Assembly: GCA_963668115.1 (NCBI GenBank)
Contig: OY764147.1
Location: 744,001 to 808,000, forward strand
Direction: 5' to 3'
Origin: Plut-88900 sp963668115
GTDB taxonomy: Bacteria; Chloroflexota; Dehalococcoidia; Plut-88900
Length of the DNA stretch: 64,000 nt
Below the pieces are notes generated by a model. It saw only the letters and a list, made by a program, of their open reading frames with translations, had not been told where the DNA came from and did no database searches. Shown in pieces: positions 22,419 to 30,737 of this stretch. The translations under genes were made by a program, and so were the position numbers. How positions within the stretch are numbered: the first letter of the stretch is position 1; each line of letters opens with the position of its first letter.

Positions 22419-24833
22419 TTAAGGTTTGGCGCAGAGGACTATTTTGCGGGCGGCGAAGTCTTCGATCTGGGCGGGGGTGTAGCCTAGCTCGGCGAGGACG
22501 CTGGCGGTTTGCTCTCCGACGACGGTGATAGGGCCGAGGTTGGTGCCGGCGGTCTCGGAGAAGTTGATCATGGGGCCGTAGCGCTGGTATTTGCCGAGGA
22601 CGGGGTGTTCCTGGTCGACCATCAGGCCAGCTTCCTTGATGCGAGGGTCTGTGTTGACGAAGTCGCTGAAGTCGTCGGGGTAGACGGTGACGCAGGCTAC
22701 GCCTTTGGGGACGAGGAAGTCCTGCCACTCTGAGGCGGGTCGGGTCTTGAATATGGAGTCCAGGATGGCTGCGAGGGCTTCGTCGTTTTCGAGTCGGGAG
22801 CCGGGGGTGGAGAATCGGGGGTCTTCGATCAAGTCGTCTCGGGTGAGGGAGCGGCAGAGGGCAGCCCATTCTTCGTGAGTTTCGCAGGCGAGGAAGAGCC
22901 AGCCGTCTTTCGATTGGTACATGCGGTAGAGGGCGTGAAGGCCGAAGAGGTCGGGGCCAGGGAGCCGGCGGGAGGGCTTGCCGGGGAACCGGACGTAGTC
23001 GTCCGAATTGACGAAGAGGCCGGTGCCGACCATGGTGGGTTCGACGTACTGCCCCTTGCCGGTCTTCTTCTTGACGTAGAGGGCCATGAGCAGGGAAACG
23101 GCGACGACCATGGAGGCGCTAACGTCGGGGTTGGCTTCGTTGGAGACGGAGAGGGACTTGGCGATGCGGCGGGTTTCCTCGTAGGAGAGATTGGAGTCGG
23201 GGGGAGGGGGGGTGCCGAGGCCAGCCTGGTAGAGGGCGCCGCCCGCCACGGCACCGGGTATGGGGTGCATGACCGAGCGGTGGGAGTAGGGGCCGGAGGA
23301 GCCGTAGCCCGCGCCATAGAGGTAGACGAGGCCGGGGTTAATCTTCTTCAGCGTATCGTAGTCGATGCCGAGGCGCTGGGGGACGCCGGGGCGGTAGTTG
23401 TGGACGACGGCGTCGGCCTTTTCGATGATGCGGTGGACGATTGCCCTACCCTCTTCGGTCTTCAGGTCGACGGCGACGGACTCCTTGCTCTGGTGGGTCC
23501 TGAGGCCCATGAGTCCGAATCCGCGCCAGGGTTCGCCGCCGAGGGGTTCGACCTTGATGACGCGCAAGCCCAGGTCGGCGAGGATGGAGGGGCCGAGGGG
23601 GGTGGCGATCCAGGAAGCGAAGTCGACGATGGTGAGGCCCTCGAGGGGTTTTTGGGGCTGTGAGCCGTTAGGCGAAATCGCGGTAGGCCGGTGGCCGTTA
23701 CGGGAGAGGCGGAGAATCTCGTTGGTGTGCTGGCCGGGGGTGGGGGCGGGGCGGGTGATGGAGACCGGGGTCCTGGTGAAGGTGGCGATGCGGCTGGGCT
23801 GCTTGATGAGGCGACCGTCGGGGGTTTCCACGGTCATGGTGTGGGCGTTGGCAACCACCTGCACGTGCCCGAAGGCTTCATGGGTTTGGCGGAAGGGCTC
23901 TGAGGCGGCATCCACGTCGGTCATGAAGGTGTGGGTCCACTCGTCGAGGGTGCGCTCCTCCATGCGGGAGAACATGCGCCGGTAGAGCTCATCTTCGACT
24001 TCTTCGGAGTCGGTGTTGGGGAAGTGGGAGAATCGGGAGTCGGCGAGATAGTCGCCGAGGCCTATGCCGATAATCCAGTTATAGAAGAGGTGCTCCATAG
24101 CGTTTGCCATCTGGAGCCAATGGCCGTCACCGGTTGGGCAGACGAAATACTGGGGGGTGGGTTCGGTATCGGTGTAGCCGAGCTGTGGGTTGAGGCCCCT
24201 GTGTTCCAGCTGCCACATGAGCCACCACCAATCATAGGCGATGAGGGACTGGAGCAGGCTGGTCTCGACCTTCTGGCCCCGGCCCGTTTGCTCCCGGACG
24301 AGAAGGGCGGAGAGGATGCCCTGGAGGGCGAGCATTCCTGCGCCGAAGCTGGCGACGGGAAGGGCTCCGAACTTTGGGCCCTCGCGGTCAAGCTGCTTGC
24401 GGAAGACGTGAAAGCGGCCGGTATGGGCGGAGACCACCGCGTCGTAGCCTTTGACGTTTTCGAGGCCTTTGAGGGGGCCGAAACCGGAGACGGCGCAGTA
24501 AACGAGGGCGGGATTGACTCCTCTGAGGGTCTCGTAGTCTGCGCCGAGACGTTTGTCGGCGCCGGGCATGAGGGTGTGGAGGAGCACGTCGCTGCGGGCG
24601 GCGAGGCGTTTGAGGGTGTCCCGGCCGTCGGGGGTCTTGAGGTCGAGGAAGGCGCTCTTCTTGCCGCGGTGCCAGAGGGGGGAGGCGTAGTGCTGCCAGG
24701 TGGGGTCGCCGCCGGGGGCCTCGATCTTTATAACTTCGGCACCGGCGTCGGCGAGGAGCAGGGTGGCAAGGGCGCCGGTCCAGGTGCGGCTGAGGTCGAG
24801 GACTCGGAGGCCGGAGCAGATTTCGGAAGTCAT
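22419..24833 (-). CDS. Tandem CaiB/BaiF-type CoA-transferase (fusion of two domains)
   Basis: An 804-residue protein in which two family III CoA-transferase units follow one another. Unit 1 starts GLRVLDLSRTWTGALATLLL, then ADAGAEVIKIE and KSAFLDLKTPDGRDTLKRLA; unit 2 starts near residue 400 with GLTIVDFASWIATPLGPSIL, then ADLGLRVIKVEPLGGEPWRG and ESVAVDLKTEEGRAIVHRII. Both keep the YDTLK/YETLR-NPxLVY pattern. Family III enzymes normally are homodimers of about 400-residue interlocked chains moving CoA between acids; a fused pair could form an internal pseudo-dimer. It lies behind the amidohydrolase gene (30 bases), so the two may be one operon. A second such fusion is at 45208-47610. The acid substrate is unknown. 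Confidence 0.9.
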   Translation of the reverse strand: MTSEICSGLRVLDLSRTWTGALATLLLADAGAEVIKIEAPGGDPTWQHYASPLWHRGKKSAFLDLKTPDGRDTLKRLAARSDVLLHTLMPGADKRLGADYETLRGVNPALVYCAVSGFGPLKGLENVKGYDAVVSAHTGRFHVFRKQLDREGPKFGALPVASFGAGMLALQGILSALLVREQTGRGQKVETSLLQSLIAYDWWWLMWQLEHRGLNPQLGYTDTEPTPQYFVCPTGDGHWLQMANAMEHLFYNWIIGIGLGDYLADSRFSHFPNTDSEEVEDELYRRMFSRMEERTLDEWTHTFMTDVDAASEPFRQTHEAFGHVQVVANAHTMTVETPDGRLIKQPSRIATFTRTPVSITRPAPTPGQHTNEILRLSRNGHRPTAISPNGSQPQKPLEGLTIVDFASWIATPLGPSILADLGLRVIKVEPLGGEPWRGFGLMGLRTHQSKESVAVDLKTEEGRAIVHRIIEKADAVVHNYRPGVPQRLGIDYDTLKKINPGLVYLYGAGYGSSGPYSHRSVMHPIPGAVAGGALYQAGLGTPPPPDSNLSYEETRRIAKSLSVSNEANPDVSASMVVAVSLLMALYVKKKTGKGQYVEPTMVGTGLFVNSDDYVRFPGKPSRRLPGPDLFGLHALYRMYQSKDGWLFLACETHEEWAALCRSLTRDDLIEDPRFSTPGSRLENDEALAAILDSIFKTRPASEWQDFLVPKGVACVTVYPDDFSDFVNTDPRIKEAGLMVDQEHPVLGKYQRYGPMINFSETAGTNLGPITVVGEQTASVLAELGYTPAQIEDFAARKIVLCAKP

Positions 24834-24863
24834 GGGGGTATGGCTCTCCCGAATACCGGTCGG

Positions 24864-25997
24864 TTAGTTGAACCCGTAGAGTCGGGCGGCGTTGGAGTAG
24901 CCGATTTTCTCTTTTTCTTCGTCGGTGCAGTCGGAGAGGATGTCTTTGAGGATTTGTCGGGAGCGGGGCCAAGTCGACTCCCGGTGGGGGTAGTCGGAGC
25001 CGAACATGATGTTGTCGACGCCTATCACGTCCCGCAGGGCGATGCCGAGGGCGTCTTCCTGGAAGGAGACGAACATGTTGTCGTGGAAAACGTCGCTGGG
25101 GAGCCGGTCGTTCTTGAAGGTGATCTCGGTGACGTAGCGGTGCTTTTCGTAGGCCATGTCCATCATCATGATGAAGTAGGGGGCCCAGGAGAGCTCGTAC
25201 TCGACGATGCCGACTTTCAGGTTGGGGTGGCGCTCAAATACGCCTCCGAACATCATCTGGGCGATGGAGCGTCGGGGCCAGTAGTCCTGGGTGGCCCGGA
25301 AGGCGGCGGTGCCGGCGACGGAGGCGTTGTTGGCGAAGGAGCCGATGCGAGCGGGGCCGGGTCGGGCGGAGCCGGAGTGGATTCCGACAGGTAGGCCGGC
25401 GTCTTCGAAGGCGGACCAGATGGGGTCGAACTCGGGTTGGTCATAGTGTTCGTCCTCGGACTGGTAGGCGGGGATGACGAAACCGGAGAGGCCGAGCCTG
25501 GCGCAGCGCTGTATCTCCTCGACGGCCTCTGGGATGTTGTCGAAGCTGATGACGGCGGTGCCCTTGAGCTTGTCGGGGTGGGCGGCGCCGAAGTCGGCGG
25601 ACCAGTCGTTGAGGGCACGGAAGCAAGCGGAGAGGAGGTCGCCGCGGACGTCGACGGTGAAGAGTCGGGTGCCGATGGTGGAGTAGACGACTTCGCCGAC
25701 GACGCCGTCGACCTCCATTGCCTTGAGGCGTTCGTCGGGGTCGTAGGCGGCCAGGGGAGACTCTTCGTAGGAACCTTCGATGGAGAGCTTGTCGAGGTCG
25801 GTGTAGCGGCGGCCGGCCTGGGTGGGGCCCCCGACGGAGCCTATGAGGATATCGTCGGCGACGACCCAGTTGTCTACGTTGCCGTTCTTGACGACACGGG
25901 GGGCCTTGTCCCGGAATCTGGGGTCGGTGCGGGTCTGCCAGAGGTCGGGGGGTTCTACGACATGGGAGTCGGCGGAGATGAGCTGTTCAAGGGCCAC
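24864..25997 (-). CDS. Amidohydrolase-2 family metal-dependent hydrolase
   Basis: A paralogue of the amidohydrolase at 17261-18394 with the same length (377 residues) and block order: ISADSHVVEPPDLWQTR, PVGIHSGSARPGPARIGSFA, HPNLKVGIVEYELSWAPYFI, and DNIMFGSDYPHRESTWPRSR near the C-terminus. The DxH N-terminal motif and GSDYPH are kept, so the metal site is probably intact, though the mid-barrel histidine sits in GIHSGS where the paralogue has SMHIAS. It starts at an ATG at 25997 and ends 30 bases before the fused CoA-transferase on the same strand. An acid released by this enzyme could be activated by the next, as an inference from order only. Confidence 0.85.
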   Translation of the reverse strand: MALEQLISADSHVVEPPDLWQTRTDPRFRDKAPRVVKNGNVDNWVVADDILIGSVGGPTQAGRRYTDLDKLSIEGSYEESPLAAYDPDERLKAMEVDGVVGEVVYSTIGTRLFTVDVRGDLLSACFRALNDWSADFGAAHPDKLKGTAVISFDNIPEAVEEIQRCARLGLSGFVIPAYQSEDEHYDQPEFDPIWSAFEDAGLPVGIHSGSARPGPARIGSFANNASVAGTAAFRATQDYWPRRSIAQMMFGGVFERHPNLKVGIVEYELSWAPYFIMMMDMAYEKHRYVTEITFKNDRLPSDVFHDNMFVSFQEDALGIALRDVIGVDNIMFGSDYPHRESTWPRSRQILKDILSDCTDEEKEKIGYSNAARLYGFN

Positions 25998-26076
25998 GGG
26001 TGGGCCTTCCTCTCTAGGTAGGTGCCGAGGGCATTGATTGGGCGGATATTACCATACCAGTAAGCAAAACTTGCAG

Positions 26077-27072
26077 CTAGGCGGAGCGGCGTTTGTGGGC
26101 GAGGGCGGCGATGGCTTCAACGACGACCCGGTGGGCGTGCTCGGCGGTGACGGCGCCGGGGCCGTCGTAGGGAGGGGAGACCTCGACGACGTCCATGGCG
26201 ACGAGGTTGACGCGGGAGACGATGTTTCGGACGGCACGGAGAAGCTGGCTGGGGGTCATGCCGCCGGGCTCGGGGGTGCCGGTGCCGGGGGCGAAGCCCG
26301 GGTCAAGGACATCGATATCGACGGAGAGGTAGATGAACTCGGGGCCGTCCAGGGCCTCGTTGATTGCCTCGTCCATGACTACGTCGAAGCCGCGCTCATC
26401 TAGCTCGGTCATCAGATGCCACCTCATGCCCTGCTCCTCCATCCAATGCCAGACCTCTGCGGGGGGCCAGTAGCCGCGGAGGCCGATCTGGACGAAGTTC
26501 TTCGCGGGAACGGCACCGCTTTCGATGAGACGTCGCATGGGGCTGCCGTGGGCGATGAGGCTGCCACCAAAGCTGTCGGGTGCGGTGTCGGCGTGGGAGT
26601 CGAAGTGGATGATGCCGACCTTGCCCCGGCCCCAGGCGTCGGCGACGGCGGTGGCGGCAGGCAGGGTTATGGAGTGATCGCCGCCGAGGACAATGGGGAG
26701 GGTGTGGGCGGCGAGGGCATCGGCGACCTTGCGATTGATGGCTGCGTGGGCGTGCTCAAGGGAATGGGGTGAGCAGTTGGCGTCGCCGAAATCCACTACA
26801 TTAAGGACGGCGAAGGGTTGAACCTTGAGGGAGACGTGGTACATGGGCTCGACGGGGCTGCCGCCAACGTAGCCGGCGGCCTGTCGGATGGCACGGGGGC
26901 CGAAGCGGGTGCCGGGCCTGATGGTAGTCCCCATGTCGAAGGGGGCGCCCATGATGGCGATGTCGGGGGAGAGGCGCTTGAGTTCCTCGGGGTCGGTGAC
27001 GTAGGGGAGCTTCAGGAAGGAGGGGAGGCCGATGAATGAGGGTTCTGCCTCGGGTGGGGGTTGGGTAGTCAT
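26077..27072 (-). CDS. Ureohydrolase (agmatinase/guanidinobutyrase-like)
   Basis: A dinuclear-manganese enzyme of the arginase/agmatinase family that cuts urea from a guanidino group. It is 331 residues long with start MTTQPPPEAEPSFIGLPS. Metal motifs are complete: GGDHSITLPAA, IIHFDSHADTAPDSFGG (DxHxD) and YLSVDIDVLDPGFAPGTGTP (DxD followed by the DPGFAPGTG agmatinase-type loop). The RPGTRFGPRAIRQA stretch is also typical. The frame is open to 27108, but that TTG is the -35 box of the promoter at 27080-27108; the ATG at 27072 comes seven bases after the -10, hence a leaderless message. Agmatine, guanidinobutyrate or a related compound could be the substrate. Confidence 0.88.
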   Translation of the reverse strand: MTTQPPPEAEPSFIGLPSFLKLPYVTDPEELKRLSPDIAIMGAPFDMGTTIRPGTRFGPRAIRQAAGYVGGSPVEPMYHVSLKVQPFAVLNVVDFGDANCSPHSLEHAHAAINRKVADALAAHTLPIVLGGDHSITLPAATAVADAWGRGKVGIIHFDSHADTAPDSFGGSLIAHGSPMRRLIESGAVPAKNFVQIGLRGYWPPAEVWHWMEEQGMRWHLMTELDERGFDVVMDEAINEALDGPEFIYLSVDIDVLDPGFAPGTGTPEPGGMTPSQLLRAVRNIVSRVNLVAMDVVEVSPPYDGPGAVTAEHAHRVVVEAIAALAHKRRSA

Positions 27073-27079
27073 GGGGGCA

Positions 27080-27108
27080 ATTCTAGTGGGGGCGTGCGGT
27101 TGGTACAA
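27080..27108 (-). promoter_or_regulatory. Promoter for a leaderless ureohydrolase message
   Basis: On the minus strand TTGTAC (plus-strand 27103-27108) and TAGAAT (27080-27085) are 17 bases apart. The ATG begins seven bases after the -10 box, the usual distance of a transcription start, and no Shine-Dalgarno is present. A leaderless transcript starting at the ATG is therefore likely. Confidence 0.6.
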
Positions 27109-27150
27109 GCGATGTCTGGGTGGGTTGACGGGTTAATCTAAACTTGGCGC

Positions 27151-28509
27151 ATGTCTGAAGCGAATTTTGTGGACAAGACGATCTGGACGGGGGACAACCT
27201 CGATATTTTGAGGGGGTTGAACTCCGACTGCGTGGATTTGATATATCTCGATCCGCCGTTCAATTCAAACCGGAACTATGCTGCGCCGGTCGGTTCCCCT
27301 GCGGCGGGGGCGGCGTTCAAGGATACGTGGACGCTTTCCGACTTGGACGTAGCGTGGATGGGGCTGATAGCGGACGAGCAGCCGGCTATGTACAAGGTGA
27401 TAGAGGCGGCGGGGCTGACGCATGGCAAGGGGATGCAGTCCTACCTGTGCATGATGGCGGTGCGGCTGCTGGAAATGCGGCGGGTACTCAAAGACTCGGG
27501 TTCGCTTTACGTACACTGCGACCCCACTGCCAACGCCTATCTGCGTATGCTGTTGGATGCGGTCTATGGAAGTGGAAATTTCAGAAATGAAATCGTCTGG
27601 AAGAGATTCAATTTCCACGCTGACGCAAAGCGTTTTGGCAGCGTGTCGGATACGATTCTCTTTTACTCAAAGACTGATTCATACGTATTCAACCGGCAGA
27701 AAGTTCCATTCTCAGAACAATATATTAAGACCAAATTTTCTCATATTGATCCAGATGGCCGTAGGTATCGCTTGGATAACCTAAACCCTCCAGGTGGACG
27801 CGGCCCAATATATGAATTCTATGGGGTCACAAAGCCTTGGCGTTTTACAGAAGAAAAGATGCGTGAACTTGACCGCCAAGGTCGGATCTATCATGGGAGC
27901 AAGGTCGCACAACTCAAGCGTTATCTAGATGAATTAGACGGGCAAGCAGTGCATAACGTGTGGGTGGATATTCCGGGAATAAACCCAATGGCTAAAGAAC
28001 GTGTAGGTTACCCGACCCAAAAGCCTCTCGCCCTGCTGGAACGCATCATATTAGCGTCATCGAATCCTGGGGATGTGGTGCTGGACCCGTTCTGCGGATG
28101 CGCGACAGCTTGTGTGGCGGCGGAGAAGCTGGGGAGGAAATGGGTAGGGATAGACATATCAGCGAAGGCCGTCGAGTTGGTAAACATGCGGCTACAGCAG
28201 GCGATGGGCAGCCTCTTTCACCACGGCTACGTCACGGCTCGGACGGACATTCCCCGACGCACAGATATATTGATTCCGATACCGTACCGGAAGCAGAAGC
28301 ATGTGTTGTACGGTCGGCAAGAGGGGAAATGCAATGGGTGCAGGATTCTGTTCCCGTTCCCTAATTTGACGATAGACCACATAGTACCTCGGTCAAGGGG
28401 AGGGACGGACCACCTGGACAATCTGCAACTGCTTTGCGGGGCGTGCAACAGCATCAAGGGGGACCGGGAGATGGCGTACCTGATGGCGCGGTTGAGGGAG
28501 AGGGGGTAG
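27151..28509 (+). CDS. Beta-class DNA methyltransferase fused to an HNH nuclease
   Basis: A 452-residue protein. Methyltransferase motif IV (DLIYLDPPFNSNRNY, near residue 30) comes before the SAM-binding motif I (VVLDPFCGCATACVAAEKLG, near 310), the beta-class order for N6-adenine or N4-cytosine methylation. The catalytic DPPF is intact. Between them (about 140-300) lies a probable target-recognition part. From about residue 385 there is a full HNH nuclease: CNGC, LTIDHIVPRSRGGTDHLDN, LQLLCGACN, with two zinc CxxC pairs. Methylation and cleavage may thus sit on one chain. Bases 27560-28060 are clearly richer in A+T than both flanks. A Ymh-family gene ends five bases beyond its stop on the other strand. 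A restriction-modification or defence role is inferred. Confidence 0.85.
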   Translation: MSEANFVDKTIWTGDNLDILRGLNSDCVDLIYLDPPFNSNRNYAAPVGSPAAGAAFKDTWTLSDLDVAWMGLIADEQPAMYKVIEAAGLTHGKGMQSYLCMMAVRLLEMRRVLKDSGSLYVHCDPTANAYLRMLLDAVYGSGNFRNEIVWKRFNFHADAKRFGSVSDTILFYSKTDSYVFNRQKVPFSEQYIKTKFSHIDPDGRRYRLDNLNPPGGRGPIYEFYGVTKPWRFTEEKMRELDRQGRIYHGSKVAQLKRYLDELDGQAVHNVWVDIPGINPMAKERVGYPTQKPLALLERIILASSNPGDVVLDPFCGCATACVAAEKLGRKWVGIDISAKAVELVNMRLQQAMGSLFHHGYVTARTDIPRRTDILIPIPYRKQKHVLYGRQEGKCNGCRILFPFPNLTIDHIVPRSRGGTDHLDNLQLLCGACNSIKGDREMAYLMARLRERG

Positions 28510-28514
28510 GGGGT

Positions 28515-29411
28515 TCACTCGGAAGTCTGGGCAGTAGTGCAAGGTCCCTTTGGAAGAATCCGTAAGAGAAGGTCTGCAAAAGATATCAGTTCAATGCTGA
28601 GTTGCGTGTCCTGATTGTCTACTATCCGGTGAGCCCTGGGATTTCTTACGAACTGGAATGCTCCCCTGAACATCAGGTGCATTCCTTCTCTTTCCGAGCG
28701 AGAGAGGTTCTTATCGGACAGTATGCCTTTGTCAGGATTTAAGGCTTGCTGGATAAGTCTATATCCCGTGACGTCTTCCTCTTCATCGTTTAACCTGCCC
28801 ACTAAGGCACGTATTCTCTCTTCAACTACCTTGAAAGCCATAAACACAGCATTTTCAGGATCGGCATAATACAACTGCCGGCATCGCTTAGATAACTCAG
28901 GGTCCAAGAAGTCAAAGACTGGTTTGGGGCTATGGCGCTCCGCCCAGAACTCATTTTCTGTTTGTTCGCTATGCCTTGGCATTATGTAGTGCGACGGAAA
29001 ATCCAAAGGTATGCCGTCGGTGGCCCGGATCCGCTCAATAATCGTTGTTGTAAGCCTGCGACCTTCAATGGCATTAAATTCAGATTTACTAACTACAATC
29101 TCGTTGATAGGTATTTCTCTATAGAGAATCATGCACAGGGCCTCGGAGAATCTGTGTGGTCCTCCGCCCCCATACTCACCACTTATGAAACTGGAATGGA
29201 CAACCGTTAGCGGAACATCGTTCCAATTCCAGAACAGGAAGAAGTGGTGATACTCTGGCTTTTCAAGGTCCTTTCTCCATGTGGCCACTGATGCGTTCAC
29301 TGGTGGATTCTCGCTATTCACAATCGTATCAACAGCCGACACGCATTGATCAATGTCGTTGGGTAAACCCATGTACTGGACTTCTGAGGGATGACGTGTC
29401 AACTCGAGCAT
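28515..29411 (-). CDS. Ymh-type (TIGR02391-like) protein, possible defence partner
   Basis: The C-terminal part has the pattern of the Hypoth_Ymh family: MAFKVVEERIRALVG, then HLMFRGAFQFVRNPRAHR and LSIELISFADLLLRIL, a helical domain often found beside restriction or phage-defence genes. The first 170 residues match nothing I know; they contain FFLFWNWNDVPLTVVHSSF and a RRLTTTIIERIRAT stretch. The frame is open to 29534 but runs into a dispersed repeat. The ATG at 29411, with AGGAG six bases before it, is the real start (298 residues). Its base use is much richer in A+T than the surrounding genes, a sign of transfer. It is convergent with the methyltransferase-HNH gene. Confidence 0.65.
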   Translation of the reverse strand: MLELTRHPSEVQYMGLPNDIDQCVSAVDTIVNSENPPVNASVATWRKDLEKPEYHHFFLFWNWNDVPLTVVHSSFISGEYGGGGPHRFSEALCMILYREIPINEIVVSKSEFNAIEGRRLTTTIIERIRATDGIPLDFPSHYIMPRHSEQTENEFWAERHSPKPVFDFLDPELSKRCRQLYYADPENAVFMAFKVVEERIRALVGRLNDEEEDVTGYRLIQQALNPDKGILSDKNLSRSEREGMHLMFRGAFQFVRNPRAHRIVDNQDTQLSIELISFADLLLRILPKGPCTTAQTSE

Positions 29412-29522
29412 AGCGAACTCCTGAAACTGTCTACTATGGGTCGGGCAACTAAGATGACTGAGGTGGGAATATTGTAACTCTAAACCAGGGCTTGCAAGTG
29501 GGTGGGCTATCCCTGCGTCCGG

Positions 29523-29578
29523 GGATGGATTCACGCCAATGGCGCACTTTCAGCCCGATCGGAGTCGGGAATGACGGG
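29523..29578. repeat. Dispersed intergenic repeat, near-identical to 17183-17238
   Basis: GGATGGATTCACGCC...GGAGTCGGGAATGACGGG, with a few differences from the copy at 17183. A shorter echo, GGGGATGACGG, follows at about 29588. It lies in the gap 29412-29675 between the Ymh-like gene and the second ureohydrolase; no gene is seen in the gap. Confidence 0.75.
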
Positions 29579-29675
29579 TTATAGGGGCGGGGATGACGGA
29601 AGGGGTTGGTTTGTTGACCGGTGTCGGGGGTGGGGTATACATTAGCGTTGTTCACAGCAACCGGAGGTATACATA

Positions 29676-30728
29676 ATGGCAGTGTCCAAGCCGGGATACA
29701 TAAACTCTTACGTGGGATTCCCATCTTTCTTCGGGGCGCCGATTATTGGTCGGGAGGACGTGCAGGAGGGGATGACGGTGGTGGCGGGGGTGCCGATTGA
29801 TGAAGGAATCAATATCGGGAGGAAGGGGGCGAGGTTCGGGCCACGAGGGATACGGGAGGGCACCTACAAGTACCGGATGGTGCAGGAGATGGCGGAAGAC
29901 CGTACGACGGTCGACCTGGACAGCAACATGGGATTCCGGTTCAAGGGGGATGGGCTGCTGGCGGATATCGGTGATTTGGACATATCTCCGCAAGACATAA
30001 TGGTCACTACGGAGGGGGTGGCTTCGGGGGTGAGCGATATCGTGCGTCGGGGCGGGCAGCCGGTAATCCTGGGCGGAGACCATTACGTGTGCTATCCGGG
30101 TTTTCTCGGGTTTGCGAGGGGCATGTTGGAGAGGCAGTCGAACCCTCGAATCGGGTACCTGCACATCGACAGCCACCCCGACTTCTGGGACGAGCTTCAG
30201 GCGGGGAGCCGTTACAACCACGGCACCTCGGCGCGGCGGATAAGCGAAAACGCGACGATTTCCTACAAGAACATGGCGTGGCTCGGGCTCAACGGGGCGG
30301 TGCTGGATGCGGAGCAGTACCGGATGTACACCGACCACAGCCTGAAGATGGTGACGGCGCGCCAGATGCTGGACAAGGGAATCGAGGAGGCGCTGAAGGA
30401 AGTGCTGGAAGTCGCCGCGGCGAGTGTGGACGCTGTGTACGTAAGCGTAGATATTGACGTTGTAGACGGATCGGAGTCTCCGGGGACGACGGCGTGCGTT
30501 TACCAGGGGATCAGGGCGAGGGAGTTCCTTTCGTTGATGACGGCCCTGGGGCAGTACGACATCGTGAAGGGGATTGACCTTTGCGAGGTGGCGCCGCCGC
30601 TGGACCCGACGGACAGGACGATGCACCTGGCGGCGCTGGGGCTGCTGGCGGCGCTCGGGCCCCGGCTTTTCGAAACTATCGACATGAAGACCGGTCAGCC
30701 GACCGGAAGCGGAGGCTTCTCCTACTAG
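29676..30728 (+). CDS. Ureohydrolase (arginase/agmatinase family), divergent member
   Basis: A 350-residue member of the same family as 26077-27072 but clearly more distant. The metal ligands are kept in GGDHYVCYPGF, YLHIDSHPDFWDEL (DxHxD) and VYVSVDIDVVDGSESPGTTA (DxD). The usual DPGFAPGTG loop after the DxD is replaced by VDGSESPGTTACVYQG, so the substrate probably differs from agmatine or arginine. Its ATG has a strong Shine-Dalgarno (CGGAGG, 29663-29668). It ends nine bases before an amidohydrolase gene on the same strand, and the two plus a third amidohydrolase form a three-gene run. Confidence 0.85.
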   Translation: MAVSKPGYINSYVGFPSFFGAPIIGREDVQEGMTVVAGVPIDEGINIGRKGARFGPRGIREGTYKYRMVQEMAEDRTTVDLDSNMGFRFKGDGLLADIGDLDISPQDIMVTTEGVASGVSDIVRRGGQPVILGGDHYVCYPGFLGFARGMLERQSNPRIGYLHIDSHPDFWDELQAGSRYNHGTSARRISENATISYKNMAWLGLNGAVLDAEQYRMYTDHSLKMVTARQMLDKGIEEALKEVLEVAAASVDAVYVSVDIDVVDGSESPGTTACVYQGIRAREFLSLMTALGQYDIVKGIDLCEVAPPLDPTDRTMHLAALGLLAALGPRLFETIDMKTGQPTGSGGFSY

Positions 30729-30737
30729 GAATCGCCT

